9,457 nucleotides of DNA from an uncultured Lachnospiraceae bacterium (GCA_902463835.1 CABQGZ010000096.1:1-9457); one strand, 5' to 3'; numbered from the stretch's first letter, positions 1 to 7,365 are shown. The notes: generated by a model from the letters alone, not told the origin. A program made the numbers and translations.

Positions 1-546
1 GTATATGACAACCGTCAGCACAACCAGGTTATTCACCACCCCAAATCCCAGATATCTCCCCTGGGCAAATCTCGTGTAGCTCTCTGAGAACTGATAGGCC
101 GACACCCACTCATTCTTCGCCACCAGATAGGCCAGACCACGCAGCACATACATGCCGCCCAGGGTGGCAATGATTGGCGGAACCTTGCCATAGGAAATCA
201 CGGCTCCGATCAACATTCCACAGGCGGTTCCAATGGCGATGGAGATCAAAAATATCACCACAACAGGCATATCCGGATGATCCCGCAAAAACAGTGATGC
301 ACACATACCGGAGAATCCCAAAGTGGAACCCACCGCGATATCAATCCCTCCAATCAAAAGCACACACATCATACCAAGGGCAAGAATCATGGTAACCGCA
401 TAATTCTTAAACATTCCCTCGATGGTAGCCGGAGTCAGAAACGCGCTGTTCCGCAGCTGCACAAACGCGCACAAAACAATTAGTACAAGCACCAGACTCA
501 TCTCACGGGAGCCGGTGAGCTTCTTTAAGCTGAATCTCTTTTCCAT
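1..546 (-). CDS. Sugar ABC transporter permease, RbsC/RhaP/LsrC class (partial)
   Basis: Inner-membrane permease of a carbohydrate importer. The first 182 residues are present and the C-terminal part lies beyond the left edge; family members are usually about 320-340 residues. After a short basic N-terminus come hydrophobic segments at about residues 15-31, 50-66, 68-87, 94-118 and 122-142. The loop IGGIDIAVGS (65-74) is the counterpart of the conserved R/GGIDLSVGS stretch of RbsC-type permeases. The region IIATLGGMYVLRGLAYL (125-141) followed by a WVSAYQFS stretch (147-154) resembles, from memory, the rhamnose/AI-2 branch of the family rather than the ribose branch. The ATG lies 3 nt after the stop of the ATPase gene, and its AGGGAGGGTGA ribosome binding site overlaps that gene's end, so the two are translationally linked in one operon. 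The permease function is firm; the substrate is inference. Confidence 0.93.
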   Translation of the reverse strand, partial: MEKRFSLKKLTGSREMSLVLVLIVLCAFVQLRNSAFLTPATIEGMFKNYAVTMILALGMMCVLLIGGIDIAVGSTLGFSGMCASLFLRDHPDMPVVVIFLISIAIGTACGMLIGAVISYGKVPPIIATLGGMYVLRGLAYLVAKNEWVSAYQFSESYTRFAQGRYLGFGVVNNLVVLTVVIY

Positions 547-549
547 GTT

Positions 550-2070
550 TCACCCTCCCTGTCTCTCTGTTTCTTTCAAAGATTTGGCCATAGCTTTCTC
601 CAGTATGGCCTCCTGGGTCGCTTCCTCCCGGCTCAATTCCCCTGTCACTCTTCCCTCACACATCACTACGATCCGGTCGCTCATACCAAGAATCTCCGGC
701 ATCTCGGAGGAGATCATAATGATTGCATAGCCCTTCTTCGCCAGTTCTCCCATAATGGCATAGATCTCTGCTTTCGCACCCACATCCACACCTTTGGTTG
801 GTTCATCCATGATCAGAACCTTCAAATCTGATGCCAGGATCTTGGCCACTACCACCTTCTGCTGATTTCCGCCGGACAGGGAGCTTGCCTTGTCAAAAAT
901 AGTGACCGCCTTGGTATCCACGTTCTCGGCCAGGCACTTGGCCGCCTGACGCTCCGCCTTCTCATTGGTAAAGATCTTATTGCCGTATTTCGCGATCTCA
1001 GAAAGGGTGATGTTCCTGCCGATGCCCCAGTCGAGGATCAGTCCCTGATGCTGCCGGTCTTCGGTTAAAAGACCAATTCCCAGTTTCAGGGCATCCTGCA
1101 CCTTCCGTATCCGCACTTCCTTCCCTTCCACGAAGATCCTGCCGGAATCATACCGCTCGGCCCCAAAAATGGTCTGCACCACCTCTGTTCTGCCTGCCCC
1201 CACCAGCCCGGTGAGTCCCAGAATCTCTCCGCTTCTCACCGAAAAGGATACATCCTTGAAATACCCCTGGCGGCTTAAGCCTTCCACCCGCAGCATCTCT
1301 TCCCCTGGTTCCACCTCAGGCTTAGGGAACAGGTCCGCGATCTTACGCCCCACCATGGCGGTGATCAGATCCGCGTTGGAGATCTGGTCTACCTCATACG
1401 TTCCTATGTATCTGGAATCTCGAAAGACGGTTACCCTGGAAGCCAGCCGGTACATATCCTCAAAGCGATGAGATATAAATATGATGGAAACACCTTCGTC
1501 CCGCAGCTTCTCCGCAATCCGGTACAGTTCCTCCGATTCCCGCTTTGTCAACGCCGCGGTCGGTTCATCCATAATAATGATCCTGGCCTTCATGGACAAC
1601 GCCTTGGCGATCTCCACCATCTGCTGCTGGGCCACACTTAAGGAGCCCATCTCATCCGTGGATTTAAAATCTGCGTTCAGCTCCAAAAGCAGCGCATCCG
1701 CCTCTTTGTTCATCATCTTCCACTGGATCATGCCGTGTTTCACCTTTTCATGACCCATAAATATGTTCTCCGCCACCGTCAGATGGGGATAGGAAGTAAC
1801 ATGCTGATAGATCGCTGCGATTCCGGCTTCCTGGGCATCCCGCGGGCCTTTGAAGCTGACCCTTTTGCCGTAGAGGAACATCTCTCCCTCCTCCGCCTTG
1901 TGGACGCCGGTGATCACCTTGATGAAGGTGGATTTCCCTGCGCCATTCTCTCCCATCAACGCGTGGATCTCACCTGGTTTCAATTGAAACTGCACGTGAT
2001 CCAAGGCCTTTACGCCGGGGAAAATCTTTGTAATGTCTTTTAACTCCAAAACATATTCGGACACTCCCAT
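550..2070 (-). CDS. Sugar ABC transporter ATP-binding protein, RbsA/MglA/RhaT class
   Basis: Cytoplasmic ATPase that energises import of a monosaccharide or related compound with the adjacent permease. The 506-residue length fits the tandem-domain RbsA family. Domain 1 has Walker A GENGAGKST (40-48), Q-loop Q89, signature LSVAQQQ (144-150), Walker B IIIMDEPTAAL (164-174) and switch H201. Domain 2 has a degenerate Walker A GLVGAGRT (288-295) with Arg in place of the catalytic Lys, signature LSGGNQQ (398-404), Walker B VLIMDEPTKGVD (418-429) and SSE (454-456) instead of the switch His. This one-active, one-degenerate arrangement is normal for the class. The ATG at 2070 lies only one base from the GGAG of its ribosome binding site. 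A GTG two codons downstream (2064-2062) has better spacing of about 7 nt and may be the true start, giving 504 residues. It is the first gene of its operon and is divergent from the response regulator. Substrate is not readable from sequence; rhamnose is plausible. Confidence 0.96.
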   Translation of the reverse strand: MGVSEYVLELKDITKIFPGVKALDHVQFQLKPGEIHALMGENGAGKSTFIKVITGVHKAEEGEMFLYGKRVSFKGPRDAQEAGIAAIYQHVTSYPHLTVAENIFMGHEKVKHGMIQWKMMNKEADALLLELNADFKSTDEMGSLSVAQQQMVEIAKALSMKARIIIMDEPTAALTKRESEELYRIAEKLRDEGVSIIFISHRFEDMYRLASRVTVFRDSRYIGTYEVDQISNADLITAMVGRKIADLFPKPEVEPGEEMLRVEGLSRQGYFKDVSFSVRSGEILGLTGLVGAGRTEVVQTIFGAERYDSGRIFVEGKEVRIRKVQDALKLGIGLLTEDRQHQGLILDWGIGRNITLSEIAKYGNKIFTNEKAERQAAKCLAENVDTKAVTIFDKASSLSGGNQQKVVVAKILASDLKVLIMDEPTKGVDVGAKAEIYAIMGELAKKGYAIIMISSEMPEILGMSDRIVVMCEGRVTGELSREEATQEAILEKAMAKSLKETERQGG

Positions 2071-2109
2071 TCTCCTTCCTGCTCATGCGCATTTCTTTTT
2101 TCTGAAACC

Positions 2110-2118
2110 ATCTTACCA
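2110..2118 (-). promoter_or_regulatory. Candidate extended -10 promoter for the ABC importer operon
   Basis: On the minus strand TGGTAAGAT reads as an extended -10 element (TG-n-TAAGAT). It places a start site near 2103, about 33 nt before the ATPase ATG. No recognisable -35 hexamer lies 16-18 bp upstream, which would fit a promoter that needs an activator. The left arm of an inverted repeat (2113-2119) overlaps the element. This is inferred from motif match only. Confidence 0.45.
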
Positions 2119-2172
2119 TGGCATATGCTCCATTCCTATGGTAAATTTTTCTTATTTCGGGTAATTTTTTTC
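2113..2172. promoter_or_regulatory. Candidate operator region: inverted and direct GGTAA repeats
   Basis: A perfect 7-bp inverted repeat TTACCAT (2113-2119) / ATGGTAA (2138-2144) is separated by 18 nt. The right arm begins the first of two direct copies, GGTAAATTTTT at 2140 and GGTAATTTTTT at 2160, exactly 20 bp apart and identical at 10 of 11 positions. Spacing near two helical turns is typical of paired half-sites of AraC-family proteins. The copies would sit at about -35 to -67 of the importer promoter and just upstream of the -35 of the regulator promoter. I infer that the adjacent AraC-type response regulator binds here. Confidence 0.4.
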
Positions 2173-2180
2173 ACTGCGTA

Positions 2181-2208
2181 TTGTATTTTTCTTCCAGTTC
2201 ATTATAAT
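2181..2208 (+). promoter_or_regulatory. Sigma-A-type promoter for the response regulator/kinase operon
   Basis: TTGTAT (2181-2186) and a perfect TATAAT (2203-2208) are separated by 16 bp. The predicted start near 2215 gives a leader of about 34 nt before the ATG at 2249. This is the best -10 match in the divergent region, suggesting that the two-component genes have basal expression independent of an activator. Confidence 0.65.
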
Positions 2209-2248
2209 ATAATCATGACATCTATGCATGAAAAGCAAAGGAGTGCCT

Positions 2249-3829
2249 ATGAAACTATTGATTGTAGACGACGAAGATCTGACACGCAGCGGACTGATAC
2301 AGAGTATTGACTGGGAAGCACTGGGCATTTCGCAGATTCTGCAGGCTGATGATGGACAAAGCGGCCTTATGCTGGCAAAAAAAGTGCTGCCCGACATTGT
2401 CCTGACCGATGTGCGCATGCCCCGGATGAATGGGATTGAGATGGCGCTGAATATCCAGCAGCTGAATCCTGACTGTCCCATCCTGTTTATGAGCGGCTAC
2501 TCCGATAAGGAATACTTAAAGGCCGCCATCAAGCTTCACGCTGTCCACTATGTGGAAAAACCCATTGACCCGCAGGAGGTCACAGATGCCATTCAGGAGG
2601 CGATCCGAATGGTTACGGAGAAGAAGCTGCGCTCCCAGACCCAGCTGCTATTTCAGAAGGAAGCCGCCTCCAGGCTGGCTCTGCGTCTGACCAAACCGGC
2701 CTTTACCATGTCGCTGCTTCCCGATTATTTCCCGGATGGCTCCAGGCCGCCCGTTTGCGGATCCACGTATTTCTCCACGCTTATCATTCAGTTCAGCAAA
2801 CAGCTCTCTGAATTCGTGGAAACGGATCTGTCCCAGCTGCTGCTGCACTTAGAAAGCCTTGCGAAAAAGCGGGGACTTCATCAGATACATACCCTGAAGC
2901 AGGAAGAATTTCTGATTCTGCATCTGTTTGGCAACGAGAAGCCTTCCTCCTACGCCCTGGAACGGTTCTGCAAAGATATCTATCAGCCCCTGGAACCCCA
3001 CAGGCACTTTTTTATCGCCCTTGGCAAGACCGTTCAGGGACCGGAAAAAGTATACCTTTCCTATCAGTCCGCTGTCATCCTGCTGCAAAACGCATTTTTC
3101 TGTCCCTATGGCAGCATTCTCCTGGCAGATGACGCCAAAAGCCGTGCCCCTCTGACGGTTCAGAGCTTCTCCGCTCTGCCCGACCGCTTCGGTCAGTTTC
3201 TTGTGGACAGAGAGATCCGTCAGGCCCGGGAGCTGTCCGCGGAATTGTATCAGAAGCTTCTTTATAACCGCTCCATGCTGGAGCATCAGGCCAAAGATAT
3301 CTATTATCGGCTGCTCTCCGCAATAGGAAGCGCCATCTACCGGCTGAAGCTCTCCGCTCCCGTGGAGCAGACCGATCCGGAGAGTCCCATGGAGCTTGTG
3401 GCCAGATGTAATACGCTGGACGAGCTTCATCAGCTGCTCACGATCAGATTGAATGACTTCGCCGGACTCCTTGCAGCTGCCCCCCAGGAGAACTCCACTG
3501 TCTTCCTGATCCGGGACTACATCAGCAGACATTACAGCAGCGACACCTTATCCATCCGGGATATCAGCGATCACGTACATCTGTCCAGCTCCTATATCTG
3601 TACCCTCTTTAAGACGGAGACCGGCCAGACTCTGAACCAATACATTACGGAATACCGCATGGAAAAGGCAAAGCAGCTGCTTTCTGACCCCAGAAATAAG
3701 ATCACGGAAATATCTGCCATGGTAGGCTATGCAGACGGCAACTACTTCGGCAAGAGCTTTAAGAAGTCCGTGGGCTTCAGTCCATCCGAATACCGAGAAA
3801 GGGAGAATCATGAAGCATTTCCTGAATAA
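2249..3829 (+). CDS. Response regulator with AraC-type DNA-binding domain (YesN-like)
   Basis: Transcriptional output half of a two-component system, 526 residues. The N-terminal receiver domain (about 1-120) has the acidic pocket D7/D8/E9, phospho-acceptor D54 in LTDVRMP, switch S82 and K104 in VEKPI. A linker region of about 290 residues without motifs I can name follows, as is usual in YesN-type proteins. The C-terminus (about 419-520) is an AraC DNA-binding domain: helix-turn-helix 1 around SIRDISDHVHLSSSYI and helix-turn-helix 2 around ITEISAMVGYADGNYFGKSF, ending in the GFSPSEYR motif. The chosen ATG has AAAGGAG (2237-2243) 5 nt upstream; an in-frame ATG at 2228 would add seven residues but lies before that ribosome binding site. 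It is followed by its kinase with a 20-bp overlap and is divergent from a sugar importer, its likely target along with its own operon. The signal sensed is unknown. Confidence 0.95.
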   Translation: MKLLIVDDEDLTRSGLIQSIDWEALGISQILQADDGQSGLMLAKKVLPDIVLTDVRMPRMNGIEMALNIQQLNPDCPILFMSGYSDKEYLKAAIKLHAVHYVEKPIDPQEVTDAIQEAIRMVTEKKLRSQTQLLFQKEAASRLALRLTKPAFTMSLLPDYFPDGSRPPVCGSTYFSTLIIQFSKQLSEFVETDLSQLLLHLESLAKKRGLHQIHTLKQEEFLILHLFGNEKPSSYALERFCKDIYQPLEPHRHFFIALGKTVQGPEKVYLSYQSAVILLQNAFFCPYGSILLADDAKSRAPLTVQSFSALPDRFGQFLVDREIRQARELSAELYQKLLYNRSMLEHQAKDIYYRLLSAIGSAIYRLKLSAPVEQTDPESPMELVARCNTLDELHQLLTIRLNDFAGLLAAAPQENSTVFLIRDYISRHYSSDTLSIRDISDHVHLSSSYICTLFKTETGQTLNQYITEYRMEKAKQLLSDPRNKITEISAMVGYADGNYFGKSFKKSVGFSPSEYRERENHEAFPE

Positions 3830-5624
3830 AATTTATAACTATTATTTTCATCATATGAAGCTGAAGTCCAAGTTCATGTTTTCCCACCTGTTCCTGGCTC
3901 TGGCTCCCACTCTGGCATTTGGGATCTTTGTCTACAACCAGTTGTTTGACATCATCACCAACAATACCCTGCAGTCTCTGCAGGCAATCTCTGCCCAGAC
4001 AGCCACCTCCATCGAATCCAACATTTCTCATCTGGACGCCACTATAAGCTCCATTGAGGAACAGGCCTTTTTCCGCTCCTTCCTTGCCAAGAACAATGTG
4101 GCTGCCCTCCAGTCAGATTCTGATTTTCTGGATCAGCTGGAAGCTTTTACAACCTCCACCGACAGCCTGGCGGAGGATGTCAGAATCTCCGCTATCCGCA
4201 TCTATCTGGACGAGCCCCACTATACACTGGCACAAACACATACGGGAAGCAGTCTGTACGCTCCCATGCTGACAGCCCAGGGAACCCACTGGAACGGTAT
4301 CTTTTCCGGAACAAACAAGACAACCCTGTTCTGTCCAAGCCTCTATCTGTCGCCCAACGAGATTGAGCATTATGGGGAACTGGCCATTATACACAAGGTG
4401 ACGCCCCGGCAGGGCGCCTATCAGACAAGCGCTTACATTGCCCTCTATTTTTCCCAGGAGGTGCTGGACTCCATTTTGCTGCAGGACACGCCTTTTACCA
4501 ACAGTGTCTTTTACATATTAAACGAAAGGAATTCCATTGTGGCAACCTCCAGCCGCACCCTCTCGGGTCTGTACAGCCTGCGCTACGAAGCAGTGCCCCA
4601 GTCGATTCCCTCCACGTACCAGTTTCATTCCCTCACCATCATGGGGGAGAAGGTCTATATGGGCTACAAACGTATTTCCGGCACGGACTGGTATATGATC
4701 ACAGCCATTCCCACCAACAATGTCTTCGAGGAGGGACAGGGACTGCTGTTTCAATTCATCGCCGTGTACCTTCTGATGCTGTTTTCCGGCAGTGTCATCG
4801 CCTTGCTGCTGAGCAACTCCATTGTCAAGCGGATTTCTTCCGTTGTGATACAGATGAAAAAGGTCCGTCAGGCCACTCCGGAGCATCTGAATATACAGGC
4901 CAGCCGGGATGAGATCGGGGATCTGATCGATACCTACAACTATATGACGGATGAGATCAACAAGCTGATGGAGCAGCAGATGCGTGCCGCCGATGAGCTG
5001 CGGGTGTCCGAATTCAAGGCCCTGCAGTCACAGATCAATCCCCACTTCCTCTACAATACGCTGGATATGATCAACTGGATGGCAAAGACCGGTAAATCGG
5101 AGGATGTGTCCCAGGCGGTGCAGGTGCTCTCCCGCTTCTATAAGCTGACGCTGAACAAGGGAAACGTCACTGTCCGCATCCGGGAGGAACTGGAGCACGT
5201 ATCCCTTTACGTCCAGCTTCAGAATATGAGATACCGTGACAAGATCCACTTCTTTATTGATGTGCCGGACGAAATGATGGATTATGAGATTCCGAAGCTG
5301 GTGTTCCAGCCCATTGTGGAGAATGCCATACAACATGGGATTTTTGAAAAAGAAAGTAAAGAGGGGAATATCGTTATCATGGGATGGCAGGAGGATTCCA
5401 CCCTTGTCTTCATAATCTCCGATGACGGCGCGGGAATTCCACAGGAAAAACTGGCGCACCTTCTGGACGGCACGGTAAAAAGCGATACTGGGAGCAGTAT
5501 CGGCATCTACAATACCCACCGGAGACTGCAGCTTTATTACAACACACAGTTTGGGCTCAGCTATCGCAGTGAGCCCGGGGTGGAGACGGAGGTGGAGATT
5601 CGAATTCCAGCCAGAACAAATTAG
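3810..5624 (+). CDS. Sensor histidine kinase, YesM/LytS-type (His_kinase + HATPase)
   Basis: Membrane kinase that phosphorylates the preceding response regulator; 604 residues. A basic N-terminus leads to TM1 (about 22-43), an extracytoplasmic sensor of about 265 residues (44-311, Cache-like by position and length), TM2 (about 314-335), a HAMP linker (336-390) and the His_kinase domain with phospho-acceptor H412 in QINPHFLYN. The ATPase domain has the N-box VENAIQHG (503-510), G1 box DDGAGIP (538-544) and G2 box GSSIGIYN (561-568). The ATG at 3810 is preferred over an upstream in-frame ATG (3729): it has AAGGGAG just upstream and begins a normal N-terminus. Translation starts inside the end of the regulator gene, so the two are coupled. 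The stop is a tandem TAG TAA, and the TAG overlaps the stop of the convergent wall hydrolase gene. The large outer domain fits sensing of an external ligand, possibly a sugar or a sugar-bound protein, by analogy with relatives. Confidence 0.95.
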   Translation: MKHFLNKIYNYYFHHMKLKSKFMFSHLFLALAPTLAFGIFVYNQLFDIITNNTLQSLQAISAQTATSIESNISHLDATISSIEEQAFFRSFLAKNNVAALQSDSDFLDQLEAFTTSTDSLAEDVRISAIRIYLDEPHYTLAQTHTGSSLYAPMLTAQGTHWNGIFSGTNKTTLFCPSLYLSPNEIEHYGELAIIHKVTPRQGAYQTSAYIALYFSQEVLDSILLQDTPFTNSVFYILNERNSIVATSSRTLSGLYSLRYEAVPQSIPSTYQFHSLTIMGEKVYMGYKRISGTDWYMITAIPTNNVFEEGQGLLFQFIAVYLLMLFSGSVIALLLSNSIVKRISSVVIQMKKVRQATPEHLNIQASRDEIGDLIDTYNYMTDEINKLMEQQMRAADELRVSEFKALQSQINPHFLYNTLDMINWMAKTGKSEDVSQAVQVLSRFYKLTLNKGNVTVRIREELEHVSLYVQLQNMRYRDKIHFFIDVPDEMMDYEIPKLVFQPIVENAIQHGIFEKESKEGNIVIMGWQEDSTLVFIISDDGAGIPQEKLAHLLDGTVKSDTGSSIGIYNTHRRLQLYYNTQFGLSYRSEPGVETEVEIRIPARTN

Positions 5625-6796
5625 TAAAATACATGGTTCCCGATCACTATACCTTCGATAACGCCCGTATTCCTGCGGAAATAAAGGCAGTCCACAGTGA
5701 TTTTGCCGGCCAGATTCTCGCTGGCGGCCTGCACGCAGCTCGCGCTGGCGCCCCGGCTCAACACAGTGGCAAACCGGCCGCTGGCCACCGGGGAGAACTG
5801 GCCGCTCTGGTAGATGACCTCTGTGATGGAGTTGGGAAAATACGCGCTCCGCACCCGATTTATGACCACGCTGCCCACCGCCAGCTTTCCCTCATAGCTC
5901 TCACCCCCGGCTTCACACTCGATGAGGGCTGCCAGCATGGCAAGCTCGCTCTCTGTGCCGTTGATCACAGGAGGGTTGTTATTTCCCTCCTGCTGCTTTT
6001 TTAATTCTTCCTCCTGACGCCGGATCTCTTCCAGGCGCTTGGCGTCCTCTCTGGCTTTCTTTTCCTCCAGTTCGGCTTCATAGGCCCGCTGCTTTTTTAA
6101 TTCCTCTTCCTTTTTTGCAAGATCCTGCTCCGTCTGGGAGATCTGTTGATTGGTGGCGCCAATACTGCTTCGCACTTCCGCCAGGAGTGATTCCGCCTGC
6201 TTCTTCTTATCCTGCTGTTGCTGCTGCAGTGCCAAAAGCTGCTCCTGTTCCTCCAGGAGCTTGTCCTCTCTCTCAGTGATCTCTTTCTTTGTATTCTGAT
6301 ATTCCAAAAGCTGCTGCCGGTCATACCGATAGATGCGTTCCACATATTCGCTCTGATTGAGGAAATCCGCAAAGCTTTCCGCGGAGAGCAGCACCGTCAG
6401 AACACTGCTGTTTCCCCGCTCGTACAGAAAACGAATGCGTTTCTTCATATTTTCATACTGGATCTTTTCCTCTTCCTTCGCAGCTTCCAGCTCCTGCTGG
6501 TTTAAGCGGATTTCTTCCTCCTTAGCCGCAAGCTGGCTCGCAACGTCAGTGAGCTCTGCCGCAAGGTCTGACAGCTGCTTATTGAGCCTGGAGAGTTTTC
6601 CGGACAAATATGCCTTGTCCTCCTGCAGCTTGTCCAGGTCTTCCTGGCGTTTGTCCTTTTCTTCCTCCAGATGATCGATGTTGTCTTTTACATCGTCGAT
6701 CTCAGACTGGGTTGCTGCTGCGGGCAGACTAAGGAGCATGCTTAAGGATAAGAACAAGGCTGCTGTTCGAAGGATTGGGCGAAACTTTTTGGACAT
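5621..6796 (-). CDS. Secreted cell wall hydrolase: PcsB-like coiled coil plus SleB-type catalytic domain
   Basis: Predicted exported peptidoglycan hydrolase, 391 residues. A signal peptide (1-28, basic start, hydrophobic core 11-25, likely cleavage after PAAA) is followed by Glu/Lys/Gln-rich coiled coil at about 31-120 and 155-270. Between them lies a non-coiled stretch, RIRFLYERGNSSVLTVLL (120-137) and SFADFL (141-146), that matches the PcsB/CwlO-type coiled-coil module. After a short Asn/Pro linker (272-278), residues 282-391 form a SleB/CwlJ-type domain (Hydrolase_2 family) with LIECEAGGESYEGK (291-304), AVGSVVINRV (306-315) and a C-terminal NHVFY. By alignment to SleB, E295 is the likely catalytic glutamate. 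An AGGAGGTGA ribosome binding site lies 7 nt before the ATG. The SleB domain need not mean a role in germination; the coil suggests division- or growth-linked control as in PcsB. The gene does not look functionally linked to its sugar-related neighbours. Confidence 0.92.
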   Translation of the reverse strand: MSKKFRPILRTAALFLSLSMLLSLPAAATQSEIDDVKDNIDHLEEEKDKRQEDLDKLQEDKAYLSGKLSRLNKQLSDLAAELTDVASQLAAKEEEIRLNQQELEAAKEEEKIQYENMKKRIRFLYERGNSSVLTVLLSAESFADFLNQSEYVERIYRYDRQQLLEYQNTKKEITEREDKLLEEQEQLLALQQQQQDKKKQAESLLAEVRSSIGATNQQISQTEQDLAKKEEELKKQRAYEAELEEKKAREDAKRLEEIRRQEEELKKQQEGNNNPPVINGTESELAMLAALIECEAGGESYEGKLAVGSVVINRVRSAYFPNSITEVIYQSGQFSPVASGRFATVLSRGASASCVQAASENLAGKITVDCLYFRRNTGVIEGIVIGNHVFY

Positions 6797-6830
6797 GGAC
6801 TCACCTCCTGTTGGAATCTTATGTAGGCCT

Positions 6831-6859
6831 ATTGTACACTATTTTAAAAAGGATTGCCA
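6831..6859 (-). promoter_or_regulatory. Weak candidate promoter for the wall hydrolase gene
   Basis: On the minus strand TGGCAA (6859-6854) and TACAAT (6836-6831) are separated by 17 bp, giving a start near 6824 and a short leader before the ATG at 6796. The -10 is good, but the -35 matches the consensus at only 3 of 6 positions, so confidence is limited. Confidence 0.4.
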
Positions 6860-6915
6860 GCTTTTTTAAGTTTTTAGCAGAATTGTTACCCCTACCATTT
6901 CCCTTGAACTCTACA

Positions 6916-6944
6916 TTGCTATTTTTTCCCATCTGTGGTATACT
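6916..6944 (+). promoter_or_regulatory. Sigma-A-type promoter for the metalloregulator gene
   Basis: TTGCTA (6916-6921) and TATACT (6939-6944) are separated by exactly 17 bp. The predicted start near 6951 gives a leader of about 33 nt that contains the palindrome at 6956-6968. Confidence 0.65.
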
Positions 6945-6955
6945 GTCTTCATTCA

Positions 6956-6968
6956 AATGATTTTCATT
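6956..6968. promoter_or_regulatory. Candidate metalloregulator operator (13-bp palindrome)
   Basis: AATGA-TTT-TCATT is a perfect 5-bp inverted repeat with a 3-nt centre. It lies between the predicted transcription start and the ribosome binding site of the DtxR/MntR-type gene. It matches the core of the classical Fur box (12 of 19 positions by hand alignment) and is AT-rich like DtxR-family sites. Autorepression by the encoded regulator is an inference. Confidence 0.35.
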
Positions 6969-6983
6969 AAGGAGAACGGTTTT

Positions 6984-7352
6984 ATGCATGTAAATGAGTC
7001 AGCGGAAAACTATCTGGAAACGATTTTAATACTGAGTAAAAAGCTGCCAGTCGTTCGGGCGGTAGATATATCTGAAGAGCTTGGCTTTAAGAAGCCCAGC
7101 GTCAGCGTTGCCATGAAGAATCTCCGGGAGAAGAATCACATTACTGTGACCAAATCCGGTTTTATCAGCCTGACGGAAGCCGGGCTGGCCATCGCGGAAA
7201 TGATCTATGAGCGCCACCAGGTGCTCTCCTCCTGGCTGACCACACTTGGGGTGGATCCAAAGACTGCCGCGGAAGACGCATGCCGGATAGAGCACGTGAT
7301 CAGCACCCAGAGCTTTGACGCGATCAAGAAGCATGCCATGGCAAAAGCCTGA
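6984..7352 (+). CDS. DtxR/MntR-family metal-dependent transcriptional regulator, short form
   Basis: Probable metal-responsive repressor, 122 residues. A winged helix-turn-helix occupies about 7-65 (AVDISEELGFKKPSVSVAMKNL, recognition helix near 36-47; wing KSGFISLT). The metal-binding dimerisation domain follows (66-117), with H78 in ERHQVL and the C100/E103/H104 set in CRIEH. There is no SH3-like third domain, so it is MntR-like in architecture and somewhat shorter than MntR (142 residues). The ligand set is mixed: the position of MntR D8 is N9, E12 matches MntR E11, and the position of MntR E99 is Cys, as in DtxR C102. The ATG at 6984 has AAGGAG (6969-6974) at 9-nt spacing; the in-frame ATG at 6957 precedes that site and is unlikely. 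No metal transporter gene is adjacent in this window, so its targets are not visible. Which metal it binds cannot be decided by eye. Confidence 0.9.
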   Translation: MHVNESAENYLETILILSKKLPVVRAVDISEELGFKKPSVSVAMKNLREKNHITVTKSGFISLTEAGLAIAEMIYERHQVLSSWLTTLGVDPKTAAEDACRIEHVISTQSFDAIKKHAMAKA

Positions 7353-7365
7353 GGCAGAATACGCC

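Noticed and set aside
2849..3532. A 227-codon open frame antisense to the response regulator
   Set aside because: It lies wholly within a gene with clear receiver and AraC domains, shows no family motifs or ribosome binding site, and reads as a composition-driven shadow.
5028..5519. A 163-codon open frame antisense to the kinase catalytic domain
   Set aside because: The kinase H, N, G1 and G2 boxes lie on the plus strand here; the antisense frame has no promoter, ribosome binding site or known motif.
6210..6235. CTG/TTG triplet run inside the wall hydrolase gene
   Set aside because: It encodes a short Gln run (191-195) in a coiled coil; the codons are mixed and too short to be a convincing phase-variable repeat.
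6844..6869. AAAAAG / CTTTTT inverted repeat that resembles a terminator stem
   Set aside because: The stem is almost all A:T, has an 8-9 nt loop and lies upstream of both divergent genes, so there is nothing for it to terminate.
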